A DNA stretch of 27,882 nucleotides, taken from NCBI GenBank assembly GCA_041482015.1, contig JBGPCZ010000075.1, positions 1 through 27,882 of the forward strand, written 5' to 3'. This DNA is from JACQFK01 sp041482015. GTDB lineage: Bacteria > Planctomycetota > MHYJ01 > JACPRB01. Shown piece by piece: positions 21,542-27,882 of the stretch (position 1 is the first letter of the stretch; each line of letters starts with the position of its first letter). The notes beneath the pieces are model-generated. The model was not told where the DNA came from, ran no database searches, and worked only from the letters and a program-made list of their open reading frames with translations. Both the position numbers and the translations under genes were made by a program.

Positions 21542-23368
21542 ATGATCCGACTGCTTCCGCTTCTGGCTCTCTGCGTCGCCGCGCGTCCGGCGCGTCCGGC
21601 GCAGGAAGCGGCGCGCCCCAACATCCTCTGGATCAGCGTGGAGGACATCACGCCGAACGTTCGCTGCTTCGGCGATGCCTACGCCGTGACGCCGACCATC
21701 GACCGGCTGGCCACACAGGGCATCCGATACATGAACGCCTTCGCGCCGATCGGCGTCTGCGCGCCGTCGCGCTCGACGCTCATCATGGGCACGTTCGCGC
21801 CGTCGGTCGGCACGCAGCACATGCGGTGCAAGGGGACCCTTCCGGACTACATTCACTGCTTCCCCGAGTACCTCCGCGACGCGGGCTACTACTGCTCGAA
21901 CAACGAGAAGACCGACTACAACTTCGTCCACCGCAAGGAGTCGTGGGACGAGTCGAGCAAGAAGGCCCACTGGCGGAACCGGAAGCCCGGGCAGCCCTTC
22001 TTCAGTGTCTTCAACAACCTGACCTCCCACGAATCGCAGATCCGGATTCCCGAGGCGCAGTACCGGAAGCGGACCGAGAAGTTCACCGCCGAGGAACGGC
22101 ACGACCCCGCGAAGGCGCCGATCCCGCCGTATCATCCCGACACGCCCGAGGTGCGGCAGGACTGGGCGCGCTACGCGGACATGATCACGCTCATGGACCG
22201 GGAGACCGCCGCGATCCTCAAGGAGCTCGACGACGACGGCCTCGCGGAGAACACGATCGTCTTCTTTTTCTCGGATCACGGCGCCGGGATGCCGCGGAGC
22301 AAGCGGTGGCTCTACGAGTCGAGCCTGAAGGTCCCGCTGGTCGTCCGCTTCCCGGAGAAGTGGAAGCGGTTCGCGCCGGGCGCGACCGGCTCGACGACCG
22401 ACCGCCTCGTCAGCTTCGTCGACTTCGGGCCGACGGTGCTCTCGCTTGCGAACGTCAAGATCCCCGCCCACATGCAGGGGAAGCCCTTCCTGGGTGACGC
22501 CGCCGTCGCGCCGCGCGAGTTCGTCCACGGGTTCCGCGACCGGATGGACGAGCGATACGACCTTCTGAGGAGCGTGCGCGACGCGCGCTGGCACTACCTC
22601 CGGAACTACATGCCCCACCGGCCGTGGGCGCAGCACATCGCCTACATGTACGAGATGCCGACGATGAAGGCGTGGCAGCGGCTGCACGACGAGGGGAAGC
22701 TGAACGAGGTGCAGGACCGCTTCTTCCAGAAGAAACCGCTCGAGGAGCTCTACGACACGCAGGCCGATCCGTGGGAGATCAGGAACCTGGCCGACGATCC
22801 GGCGCATCGCGCGACCCTCGAATGCCTGCGCGGCGAGCTCCGCCGCTGGCAGCTCGAGATTGTCGACCTGGGATTCCTTCCGGAGTACGAACTCCGCACG
22901 CGATTCGGCGTGAAGGCGCCCCACGAGGCCGTCCGCGCGGATCCCAAGGGGTATCCGCTGGAGCGGTTGATGGAGGCCGCGGACCTGGCGAACCGCGGCG
23001 ATCCGAAGGTCTTCGAACTCCTGAACGACGGCGATGCCGCGGTGCGGTTCTGGGGGGCGACGGGGTGCATCGCGTTGGGCGAGAAGGCGCGGCCCGCGCT
23101 CGACGCGCTTCTGAAGCTCCTGGGCGACCCCGCGCCGAACGTCCAGTTCGCCGCGGCCGAGGCGCTCTGCGCGCTGGGACGCGCGGACGACGCCATCCCG
23201 GTCCTCGCGCGCGGCCTGAAACACGAGAGCGAGTGGGTCCGACTTCCGGCGGCGCTCGGCCTCGAGCCGCTCGCGGCCAAAAACGAGGCGGTGCGGGCGG
23301 CCTTCAAGGAGCTGTCCGGCGAGAAGACCGAGTACGTCAAGCGCATCGTCGAAAACGCGCTGAAGTAG
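21542..23368 (+). CDS. Exported sulfatase (heparan N-sulfatase/arylsulfatase-like) with HEAT-like C-terminus
   Basis: A 608-residue exported sulfatase. The signal peptide is residues 1-20. The active site is Cys73 in GVCAPSRSTLIMG, the CxPxR motif oxidised to formylglycine by a maturase that is not encoded here. Metal residues appear in NILWISVEDITPN (Asp35) and FFFSDHGAGMPRSK. Features such as HRPWAQHIAYMYEMPTMKAW and EELYDTQADPWEIRNLADDP fit the sulfamidase-like planctomycete sulfatases that remove sulfate from polysaccharides or glycosaminoglycans. From about 475 the protein continues with helical repeats (DAAVRFWGATGCIALGEKAR, APNVQFAAAEALCALGRADD), HEAT-like and likely for binding. ATG 21542 has GAGGG close upstream. 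The end is 2 nt from the convergent DUF983 gene. Confidence 0.94.
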   Translation: MIRLLPLLALCVAARPARPAQEAARPNILWISVEDITPNVRCFGDAYAVTPTIDRLATQGIRYMNAFAPIGVCAPSRSTLIMGTFAPSVGTQHMRCKGTLPDYIHCFPEYLRDAGYYCSNNEKTDYNFVHRKESWDESSKKAHWRNRKPGQPFFSVFNNLTSHESQIRIPEAQYRKRTEKFTAEERHDPAKAPIPPYHPDTPEVRQDWARYADMITLMDRETAAILKELDDDGLAENTIVFFFSDHGAGMPRSKRWLYESSLKVPLVVRFPEKWKRFAPGATGSTTDRLVSFVDFGPTVLSLANVKIPAHMQGKPFLGDAAVAPREFVHGFRDRMDERYDLLRSVRDARWHYLRNYMPHRPWAQHIAYMYEMPTMKAWQRLHDEGKLNEVQDRFFQKKPLEELYDTQADPWEIRNLADDPAHRATLECLRGELRRWQLEIVDLGFLPEYELRTRFGVKAPHEAVRADPKGYPLERLMEAADLANRGDPKVFELLNDGDAAVRFWGATGCIALGEKARPALDALLKLLGDPAPNVQFAAAEALCALGRADDAIPVLARGLKHESEWVRLPAALGLEPLAAKNEAVRAAFKELSGEKTEYVKRIVENALK

Positions 23369-23370
23369 CC

Positions 23371-23736
23371 CTACCGGTCGAACGTGGCCGACCGGAGGTG
23401 CGTCTCGACGGCCAGCCAGAGGGCCCGCGACCAGCGGAAGAAGAAGACGGGGAAGAGGAGCCCGAAGGCGAGGACCGGGCCGAGGAGCTGCGCGGCCGTG
23501 AAGCGCGACAGCAGGAGGAGGGAGATGGGGAGCGCGATCCCCACGGTCGCGCCGTAGTTGGCGTACATCGCGCCGACGTAGTAGCCGTGCTCGGGATGAA
23601 AGTCCAGGCCGCAGCTCGAGCAGGCCGGGGTCATCGAGAAGAACCCTTGGAACAGGCGTCCGACGCCGCAGCGGGGGCAGCGGAGGAGGGCGGCCCGCCC
23701 GATGCTTCTCCAAAATCCCGCCCGGTCCGCCATCAT
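23371..23736 (-). CDS. DUF983 family membrane protein
   Basis: A 121-residue protein with the DUF983 layout: a zinc-ribbon-like N-terminus, LLRCPRCGVGRLFQGFF and ACSSCGLDFHPEHGYY with two CxxC pairs, then two membrane helices (GATVGIALPISLLLL and LLGPVLAFGLLFPVFFF) and the typical FRWSRALWLAVE ending. The function of the family is not established. Start ATG 23736 (or 23733) is near AAAGGG. It is divergent from the thioredoxin-like selenoprotein gene, 75 nt apart, and convergent with the sulfatase gene with a 2-nt gap. Confidence 0.9.
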   Translation of the reverse strand: MMADRAGFWRSIGRAALLRCPRCGVGRLFQGFFSMTPACSSCGLDFHPEHGYYVGAMYANYGATVGIALPISLLLLSRFTAAQLLGPVLAFGLLFPVFFFRWSRALWLAVETHLRSATFDR

Positions 23737-23798
23737 CCCTTTAACGGACGCATTCCTCGTTCAATTCCACCCCAATGAGGAGAGTCCCATTGACCTTC

Positions 23799-23803
23799 GG
23801 AGG
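23799..23803 (+). promoter_or_regulatory. Ribosome-binding site of the second selenoprotein gene
   Basis: GGAGG lies 8 nt before ATG 23812. No clear -10 is visible in the 75-nt divergent gap, although TTCAAT at 23760-23765 is possible. Confidence 0.6.
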
Positions 23804-23811
23804 ACTCTCGA

Positions 23812-24903
23812 ATGAAGCGCGTCGGACTCGGGATCTTGATGGCGGGGTTGTCCGGGCTTCCGGTCACGGCAGCCCCCTCCTTCGCTCATCTTGTTTGGGC
23901 GAACGTCGGAGCTACGGAGGGCAAGCAGGAGAAGAGCGACTCGCGCGCCGTCCTCGAGGCGGACGAGGTCTTCTGGGTCCCCACGATCGACCAGGCGGTC
24001 GAGATGGCGAAGGCCACGGGCAAGCCCATCTTCTCGATGGGCTATTCGCTCGTGCCCGACGGCACGACCTACACGAAGCTCGGCGACAGCTGCCCCAAGG
24101 GGGTCTTCTGACCCGGCTACGCCTTCGAGGAGAACCGGGTGTTCTTCAACACGGAGGTCCGGACGCGGCTCGCGCACCACTTCGTCGGCCTGCGCATCGA
24201 CTGGGAGCAGGGCAAGCAGTACAAGGACAAGCTGGGGAAGATTCCCGGGACCGGGTGCCAGACGATGCTCGACCTCGACGGCGTCCCGATGAAGGAGTTC
24301 GGCGGCGTCGACGCCTTCGCGTCGCGCTACAACCGCGTCCTGACGCCGAAGATTCTCGACGAGATCTCCGCGAAGTTCCCGGCGAAGAGGCCCGCGGTGC
24401 CGCTCAAGATCGAGTGGTTCCTCTGGCCCGCGGAGCGCAAGGGCATGTGGCCCGCGAGCGTCACAGACATCGCGAATTACGCGCGGATGCCGCAGGCGTG
24501 GATCGAGGGGCCGATGCCCGCGGCGCTCGGGAACTCCGAGTTCCTCCGCTGGCACGTCCGCCAGTTCATATGGATCCGCGGGAGTGAAAAGGGCGAGAGC
24601 CGGATCGCCGTCAAGCGCGTGCGCGAGGGAATGAAGGCCGACCTCCCGACCGAGATCGCGGCGATCCCCGCGGCCGAGCCGCTCGAGAAACTCGGGAAGG
24701 CGCTCGACGGGGCGTGGATGACGTACATGAAGGACCGGCCGCGCACCGCCCGCGGCTACAGCGAGAACGCGCACGGCCAGATGTTCGACCGGATCAAGGA
24801 CGACATGATCGGCGACGAGGAGGCGATCGCGGCGCGGGCGAAGGCCGGGACGCTGGTCGCCCCCGGGCGCGCGGCCGGCGAAAAAGCCCCGTACCTGAAG
24901 TAA
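23812..24903 (+). CDS. Probable selenoprotein: exported thioredoxin-family protein with one UGA
   Basis: One TGA (24109-24111, codon 100) interrupts a 363-residue frame. The N-terminus is a signal peptide (KRVGLGILMAGLSGLPVTAA). A thioredoxin-like domain follows, IDQAVEMAKATGKPIFSMGY, then SCPKGVF-U100-PGYAFEENRVFFN and HFVGLRIDWEQG, TMLDLDGVPMKEFGG. Sec100 lies six residues after Cys94, so a Cys-Sec pair is possible. The remaining 200 residues (WPAERKGMWPASVTDIANYA, FLRWHVRQFIWIRGSEKGES) are of unknown function. I recall a thioredoxin family (seleno)protein entry in public annotation that may match. A 7-bp hairpin at 24129-24147 is a good SECIS candidate. The segment after the signal peptide matches the ThuA gene at DNA level. 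Its TAA overlaps the -10 of the next sigma gene. Confidence 0.83.
24129..24147 (+). promoter_or_regulatory. Candidate SECIS hairpin in the thioredoxin-family gene
   Basis: GGAGAAC and GTTCTTC form seven pairs (one G-U) around the loop CGGGT (24136-24140). The loop starts 24 nt after the UGA and has a G at its second position, as expected for bacterial SECIS. A competing CCCGG/CCGGG stem (24112-24116 with 24135-24139) starts right after the UGA. Confidence 0.6.
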
Positions 24904-24906
24904 GAT
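24901..24906 (+). promoter_or_regulatory. -10 box (TAAGAT) of the ECF sigma gene
   Basis: TAAGAT ends 7 nt before ATG 24914; its first three bases are the stop codon of the upstream gene. Confidence 0.45.
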
Positions 24907-24913
24907 GGGAGCG

Positions 24914-25426
24914 ATGCCAAAGGACCCGCAGACGGAGTTCCTGGAGCTGCACCTCGCGCACCAGCGCGCGCTCTTCGGGTACATCCTCGCCGCGGTGCGC
25001 GACTTCCAGCGCGCGGAGGACCTGCTCCAGCAGGTGACGCTCATCCTCTGGAAAAAGTTCGACGGCTACCGGCGCGACTCGCCGTTCCTACCCTGGGCGA
25101 TGGGCGTCGCGCGGAACGAACTCCTCCACTACTTCCGCTCGCGGAAGGAGTCGACGATTCCGCTCGAGATGCTCGACGAGGTGACCGGCGTGCTCGCCGA
25201 CGAGGAGGACGCGCTCTCCGAGGAGTCGCGCGCGCTGGCCGACTGCGTGAAGAGCCTCCCCGAGGGCGACCGGTCGCTCCTCCGCTCGCGGTACGAGGAG
25301 GGGACGTCGCTCGCGAGGCTCGCGGCGCGGATCCGCCAGACGCTGGCCGCCGTCAACATGCGGCTCGTCCGCATCCGGAAGACCCTCCTGGACTGCGCCG
25401 AGCGGTCGATGGCGGGGGGCGCATGA
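24914..25426 (+). CDS. ECF sigma factor, planctomycete/verrucomicrobial style
   Basis: A 170-residue sigma-70 factor with regions 2 and 4 only. Region 2: LHLAHQRALFGYILAAVRDF, RAEDLLQQVTLILWKKFDGY, FLPWAMGVARNELLHYFRSR. Region 4: SLPEGDRSLLRSRYEEGTSL, ARLAARIRQTLAAVNMRLVR. This subgroup is common in Planctomycetes and Verrucomicrobia and is paired with FecR-like regulators. ATG 24914 was chosen over ATG 24905 because the latter lies in the TAAGAT box. It overlaps the FecR gene by ATGA and follows the thioredoxin-family selenoprotein gene by 10 nt, so it could read its own operon. Its paralogue at 10999 lacks most of region 2. Confidence 0.94.
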   Translation: MPKDPQTEFLELHLAHQRALFGYILAAVRDFQRAEDLLQQVTLILWKKFDGYRRDSPFLPWAMGVARNELLHYFRSRKESTIPLEMLDEVTGVLADEEDALSEESRALADCVKSLPEGDRSLLRSRYEEGTSLARLAARIRQTLAAVNMRLVRIRKTLLDCAERSMAGGA

Positions 25427-26673
25427 ACGAACGCTTCATGGACCTGGCCAGCCGGTACCTCGACGGCGAGGAGGGCGGGGCGGACGAGCTCAAGAAGATC
25501 CTCCGCGACGATCCCGAGGCGCGCCAGACGTTCGCCCGCCTCATCCGTCAGCACTCGGCGCTCCGCTGGCTCCATGCGACTCCCCTGCGATCGGCATCCC
25601 GTCGCCCCCGGTGGATCCCCGCCGTCGCGGCCGCCGCGTGCCTCGTCGTCGCCGTCGGCGCGGCGTGGCTCCTTCGCGGGGGCGGTTCGTTCGCTTCGAT
25701 CGTCGAGGCGGAGAACTCCGTATGGGTCGAGCGGAGCGGGACTTCGGTCGCGGCGATGCGCGGGATGGAACTCCTGGCCGGGGACGTGGTCCGCACCGAC
25801 GACTCGTCGGCGGCGCGCGTGAGATACGCGGGCGAGGCGACGACGGTCGAGCTCCGCGGCGGGACGCGTCTGCGGCTTTCGGCGTCGGAGTCGGGCAAGC
25901 GGCTGGAGATCCTGGACGGGACGATCGAGGCGGACGTGGCGCCGCAGCCGCCGGGTCGGCCGATGGTCCTCGCCTCGGCGCACGCGGAGGTTAGCGTGGT
26001 CGGGACCGTCTTCACCGTTTCCGCCGCGCCGGACCGGACGCGGGTCGACGTCGACAAGGGCGCGGTGCGAGTCACGGGTCGCGCTGAAAAGAAGGAGATC
26101 CACGTCGCGGCGGGGAATTTCGTGGTGGCCGCGCCGGGGGTCGAGCTGAAATCGAAGCCGGTGCCGAGCGAGTTCACCGAGGGCCTGCGGAACGGCGATT
26201 TCGAGGCGGGCGACCTGGAGGGCTGGGGCGACCGCGAGAACCAGCGGAATCGCCGGCTGGACATCGGAAGCGAGTTCCGCCATTCCGGTCAGTACGGCGC
26301 GCGGCTCGTCGGGCCGGGCGGCTTCGACCAGAGGATCCGCACGGTGCCGGGGAAGACCTACTACGTGGGCGGGTGGGTGAGGATCGAGCACGTCACCACG
26401 CCACCCACGTGGGGCGGCATCCGGTTTGGCGCCTATCCCGAGGGGGCGGGGCAGGACCGCTGGAAGGCGATCGTCTACTACCCGTTTGTCACGACGGCGA
26501 AGGAACTGCCGCAGATCTGGGCGATCGTCGAGTCGCAACAGTGGCACCGCGCGCGCTTCTCATTTGTTGCGAAGAGCGCGGTGACGACGATCCGCCTCGA
26601 CCACTTCACCGACGGCCGGCTCGAGAGCTGGGCGGACGACCTCGTCGTCAGCCCCGACCCCATTCCTGATTAG
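25423..26673 (+). CDS. FecR-type transmembrane regulator with carbohydrate-binding-like C-terminus
   Basis: A 416-residue protein. The cytoplasmic N-terminus (1-48, ERFMDLASRYLDGEEGGADE) is the anti-sigma part. A membrane helix follows (IPAVAAAACLVVAVGAAWLL). The periplasmic FecR domain spans about 110-235 with TTVELRGGTRLRLSAS, EVSVVGTVFTVSAAPDRTRV and DVDKGAVRVTGR. From about 250 comes a CBM4/9-like jelly roll: NGDFEAGDLEGWGD, HSGQYGARLVGPGG, GKTYYVGGWVRIEH and ARFSFVAKSAVTTIRLDHFT. This arrangement suggests that a surface glycan is sensed and the signal passed to the coupled sigma factor, which is inference. The start overlaps the sigma stop by ATGA. It is the intact counterpart of the miniature protein at 11385. 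Confidence 0.9.
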   Translation: MNERFMDLASRYLDGEEGGADELKKILRDDPEARQTFARLIRQHSALRWLHATPLRSASRRPRWIPAVAAAACLVVAVGAAWLLRGGGSFASIVEAENSVWVERSGTSVAAMRGMELLAGDVVRTDDSSAARVRYAGEATTVELRGGTRLRLSASESGKRLEILDGTIEADVAPQPPGRPMVLASAHAEVSVVGTVFTVSAAPDRTRVDVDKGAVRVTGRAEKKEIHVAAGNFVVAAPGVELKSKPVPSEFTEGLRNGDFEAGDLEGWGDRENQRNRRLDIGSEFRHSGQYGARLVGPGGFDQRIRTVPGKTYYVGGWVRIEHVTTPPTWGGIRFGAYPEGAGQDRWKAIVYYPFVTTAKELPQIWAIVESQQWHRARFSFVAKSAVTTIRLDHFTDGRLESWADDLVVSPDPIPD

Positions 26674-26715
26674 TTAGGAAAACTCCGGGTCTTGGACCGG
26701 GCGTCCACGCGGTGC

Positions 26716-26721
26716 TACCAT
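26716..26721 (+). promoter_or_regulatory. -10 box (TACCAT) of the propeller selenoprotein gene
   Basis: TACCAT ends 6 nt before GTG 26728, 42-55 nt after the FecR gene. The message would be leaderless, unlike the two thioredoxin-like selenoprotein genes. Confidence 0.5.
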
Positions 26722-26727
26722 GCCCCG

Positions 26728-27735
26728 GTGTCCTTCCCGCGAATCTTCCTGTTGGTCCTGTGCGGTTGCGTCGCCCGCCCGGCCGACGGAGGTCCGGCGT
26801 TTCGAGAGCGCCTCCTGGCGACGATCTCCGAAGACGCCCGCGTCGTCATTCCCGTCGCGTTCAGCGTGGACGGTCAAAACGCGGCCTGGGTGGAACGGCG
26901 GGGCGATGCGAGCCGCGCCGTCTGCGGCGCGTGGAAGGGCAAACCCTACGGCGTCGTCTGCTGAATCGCGACCAGCCCGAAAGGGGAACGCGTGGCGTTC
27001 GTCGCGGGAGAGGGAGGACGGCAGATCATCGTGCTGGACGAGGCGGAGTTCTCCAGGTACGGCCCCGATTGGATCGTAAGTTGGCCGCTCTGCTTCAGCG
27101 AGGCGGGGGGCGTGGTGTCGTGCCGGTTGACCTCGAGCCGGTCGCAAAGGGGTTGCATCGCCGTCGAGGGGCGCCGGGGGGAGGAATTCGACCGGGTCGG
27201 CCCGCCGGTCCTGAGCCGCGACGGAAAGCGCGTGGCGTATCGGGCCCACCAGGGGGACCGCTGCTTCGTCGTGGTCGACGGCGAGCGGGGCCCGGACTGC
27301 GAGTACATGAGCGACCCCGCGATCAGCGCCGACGGGAAGGTGGTCGCCTACGGGGCGAAGCAGGCGGGGCGATGGTCCCTGGTGGTGGGCGACCGCCGGA
27401 CACCGCTCGATCATCAACCGTCCTTCGTGTTTCTGAGCCCGGACGGGCGGTCCGCGGGCTATTGGCACGTCGAAGCCTCGCGGGTCCGGGTCGTGGTGGA
27501 CGGGAAACCGGGCGACGCGTTCAGCCTCGTCGGGTCTCCGGTGTTCAGCCCCGACGGGAGGACGGTGACCTATGCGGCCGACGACGGAAGCCGGAAATAC
27601 ATCGTCGTCGGCGACCGGAGGGTCGAAGTATCGGGCCGGGAGAGCGATCCCGTCTTCAGTCCTGACGGCCGGAAGGTCGGCTACGGGGTGAGGATCGGGC
27701 GCGAGATCTGGTGGAAAGTGTTGGACGTGCCCTGA
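26728..27735 (+). CDS. Probable selenoprotein: exported TolB/WD40-like beta-propeller with Cys-Sec pair
   Basis: One TGA (26962-26964) splits an otherwise open 335-codon frame. The N-terminus (FPRIFLLVLCGCVARP) is an export signal, possibly a lipoprotein with Cys14. The rest is a propeller of blades built on SPDGK-like turns: PVAFSVDGQNAAWV, IATSPKGERVAFVAG, VLSRDGKRVAYRAH, AISADGKVVAYGAK, FLSPDGRSAGYWH, VFSPDGRTVTYAAD and VFSPDGRKVGYG. The UGA is codon 79, in GKPYGVVC-U-IATSPKGERV, so it follows Cys78 and precedes the second blade; the blade pattern runs straight across it. A perfect hairpin at 26986-27000 is a SECIS candidate. The GTG start is set by TACCAT 6 nt upstream. I do not know a described selenoprotein family of this type. 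A Trp codon mutated to TGA is the main alternative. Confidence 0.75.
26986..27000 (+). promoter_or_regulatory. Candidate SECIS hairpin in the propeller gene
   Basis: GAACGC and GCGTTC form a perfect 6-bp stem around GTG (26992-26994). The loop begins 27 nt after the UGA. The loop is small unless the top C-G pair opens to give CGTGG. Confidence 0.55.
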
Positions 27736-27743
27736 AGGGCGCG

Positions 27744-27804
27744 TAGAATCTGGCGACTTAATCCTACAGCGTAAGGTCCATCGTGATACTACGTAAAGTC
27801 GCCA
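27744..27804 (+). other. AT-richer structured segment after the propeller gene
   Basis: TAGAAT (27744-27749) is followed at once by TGGCGACTT (27751-27759), which pairs with AAGTCGCCA (27796-27804), a perfect 9-bp inverted repeat. Inside, CGTA (27770-27773) can pair with TACG (27790-27793). Base composition is clearly lower in GC than the rest of the window. It could be a structured leader or small RNA from a TAGAAT promoter, or an operator for the gene that may begin at 27783. No known RNA family is recognised. Confidence 0.4.
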
Positions 27805-27882
27805 TTCAGTTTCGAATTGTGATCCCCCTGACGGGTCCCGCGGCGACGCGATCGAGCACCTCGGGTCGCGCGCGGCGACCGA
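27783..27882 (+). CDS. Possible start of a gene running off the right edge
   Basis: A GTG at 27783, with AAGG 6 nt upstream, opens a frame to the right edge: VILRKVAIQFRIVIPLTG and then an Arg/Ser/Ala-rich stretch. The first 15 residues have a basic start and hydrophobic segment like a membrane-protein N-terminus, but the following residues look less protein-like. Only 33 codons are visible, so this is a weak call; the segment may instead be untranslated. Confidence 0.25.
   Translation, partial: MILRKVAIQFRIVIPLTGPAATRSSTSGRARRP

Noticed and set aside
24112..24139. CCCGG/CCGGG stem directly after the UGA of the second selenoprotein as the SECIS
   Set aside because: Its inner loop falls only about 13 nt after the UGA, closer than usual; the 24129-24147 hairpin fits better, although the two are mutually exclusive and could alternate.
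19805..26964. UGA read as Trp or Gly by an altered genetic code
   Set aside because: Many genes in the window end at TGA (4041, 7480, 11388, 17541, 18598, 25426, 27735), and extending them gives no sensible protein. Known recoded lineages are also mostly low in GC.
19649..27735. The three UGA-containing genes as ordinary pseudogenes
   Set aside because: All three frames stay open with intact domain motifs after the UGA, no frameshifts are seen, and each has a hairpin at the SECIS distance. Still possible for the propeller gene alone.

Overview
The window is about 68-70% GC and almost fully coding. It looks like a Planctomycetota (PVC-group) chromosome or a close relative, judged from gene content only: two DUF1080 (3-keto-disaccharide hydrolase) proteins, a ThuA protein, an arylsulfatase with a HEAT-like tail, a DUF6282 protein, ECF sigma/FecR pairs of the planctomycete style, and many secreted or lipoprotein products. 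There are no rRNA or tRNA genes, no CRISPR array and no transposase, and no gene-free stretch longer than 300 bases.

Layout. 1-3517: partial sulfotransferase, a PAS-GGDEF-EAL protein and a SUI1/eIF1-like factor, all on the minus strand. 3562-6023: DUF4149-like membrane protein, pirin, zinc-ribbon lipoprotein and FAH-fold hydrolase. 6167-8730: a membrane protein with an MshEN-like N-terminus, convergent with a secreted protein of unknown role. 8817-11660: Rieske oxygenase, ThuA protein, and a reduced ECF sigma with a miniature anti-sigma factor. 11668-16230: minus-strand DUF1080 cluster and a propeller/oxidoreductase-like fusion. 16273-19560: Tat-exported amidohydrolase, then convergent DUF6282 lipoprotein and D-2-hydroxyacid dehydrogenase. 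19649-27735: two thioredoxin-like proteins, cyclophilin, sulfatase, DUF983 protein, a full ECF sigma/FecR pair and a beta-propeller protein.

The main discovery is in the last 8 kb. Three genes (19649-20857, 23812-24903, 26728-27735) are open only if in-frame UGA codons are read through. One has UGA-N6-UGA, giving a U-x-x-U pair in the place of a thioredoxin CxxC. One has a single UGA in a thioredoxin-like domain. One has UGA directly after a Cys codon in the first part of a TolB/WD40-like propeller. In each case the protein family signature continues in the same frame after the UGA, and a hairpin can be drawn whose apical loop lies about 21-27 nt downstream, where bacterial SECIS elements sit. 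UGA is a normal stop elsewhere in the window. I read these as three selenoproteins; the propeller with a Cys-Sec pair is the one I do not recognise as a described family.

Other structure. A 141-bp repeat occurs twice (13727-13867, 17538-17678). Each copy is bounded by 35-bp palindromes that carry TGATAA, and three of the four palindromes supply the stop codon of a flanking gene. At least eleven genes have a TAnnnT -10 box ending only 6-9 nt before the start codon, which implies leaderless transcripts. Other genes, including both thioredoxin-like selenoproteins, have a GGAGG-type ribosome-binding site instead.
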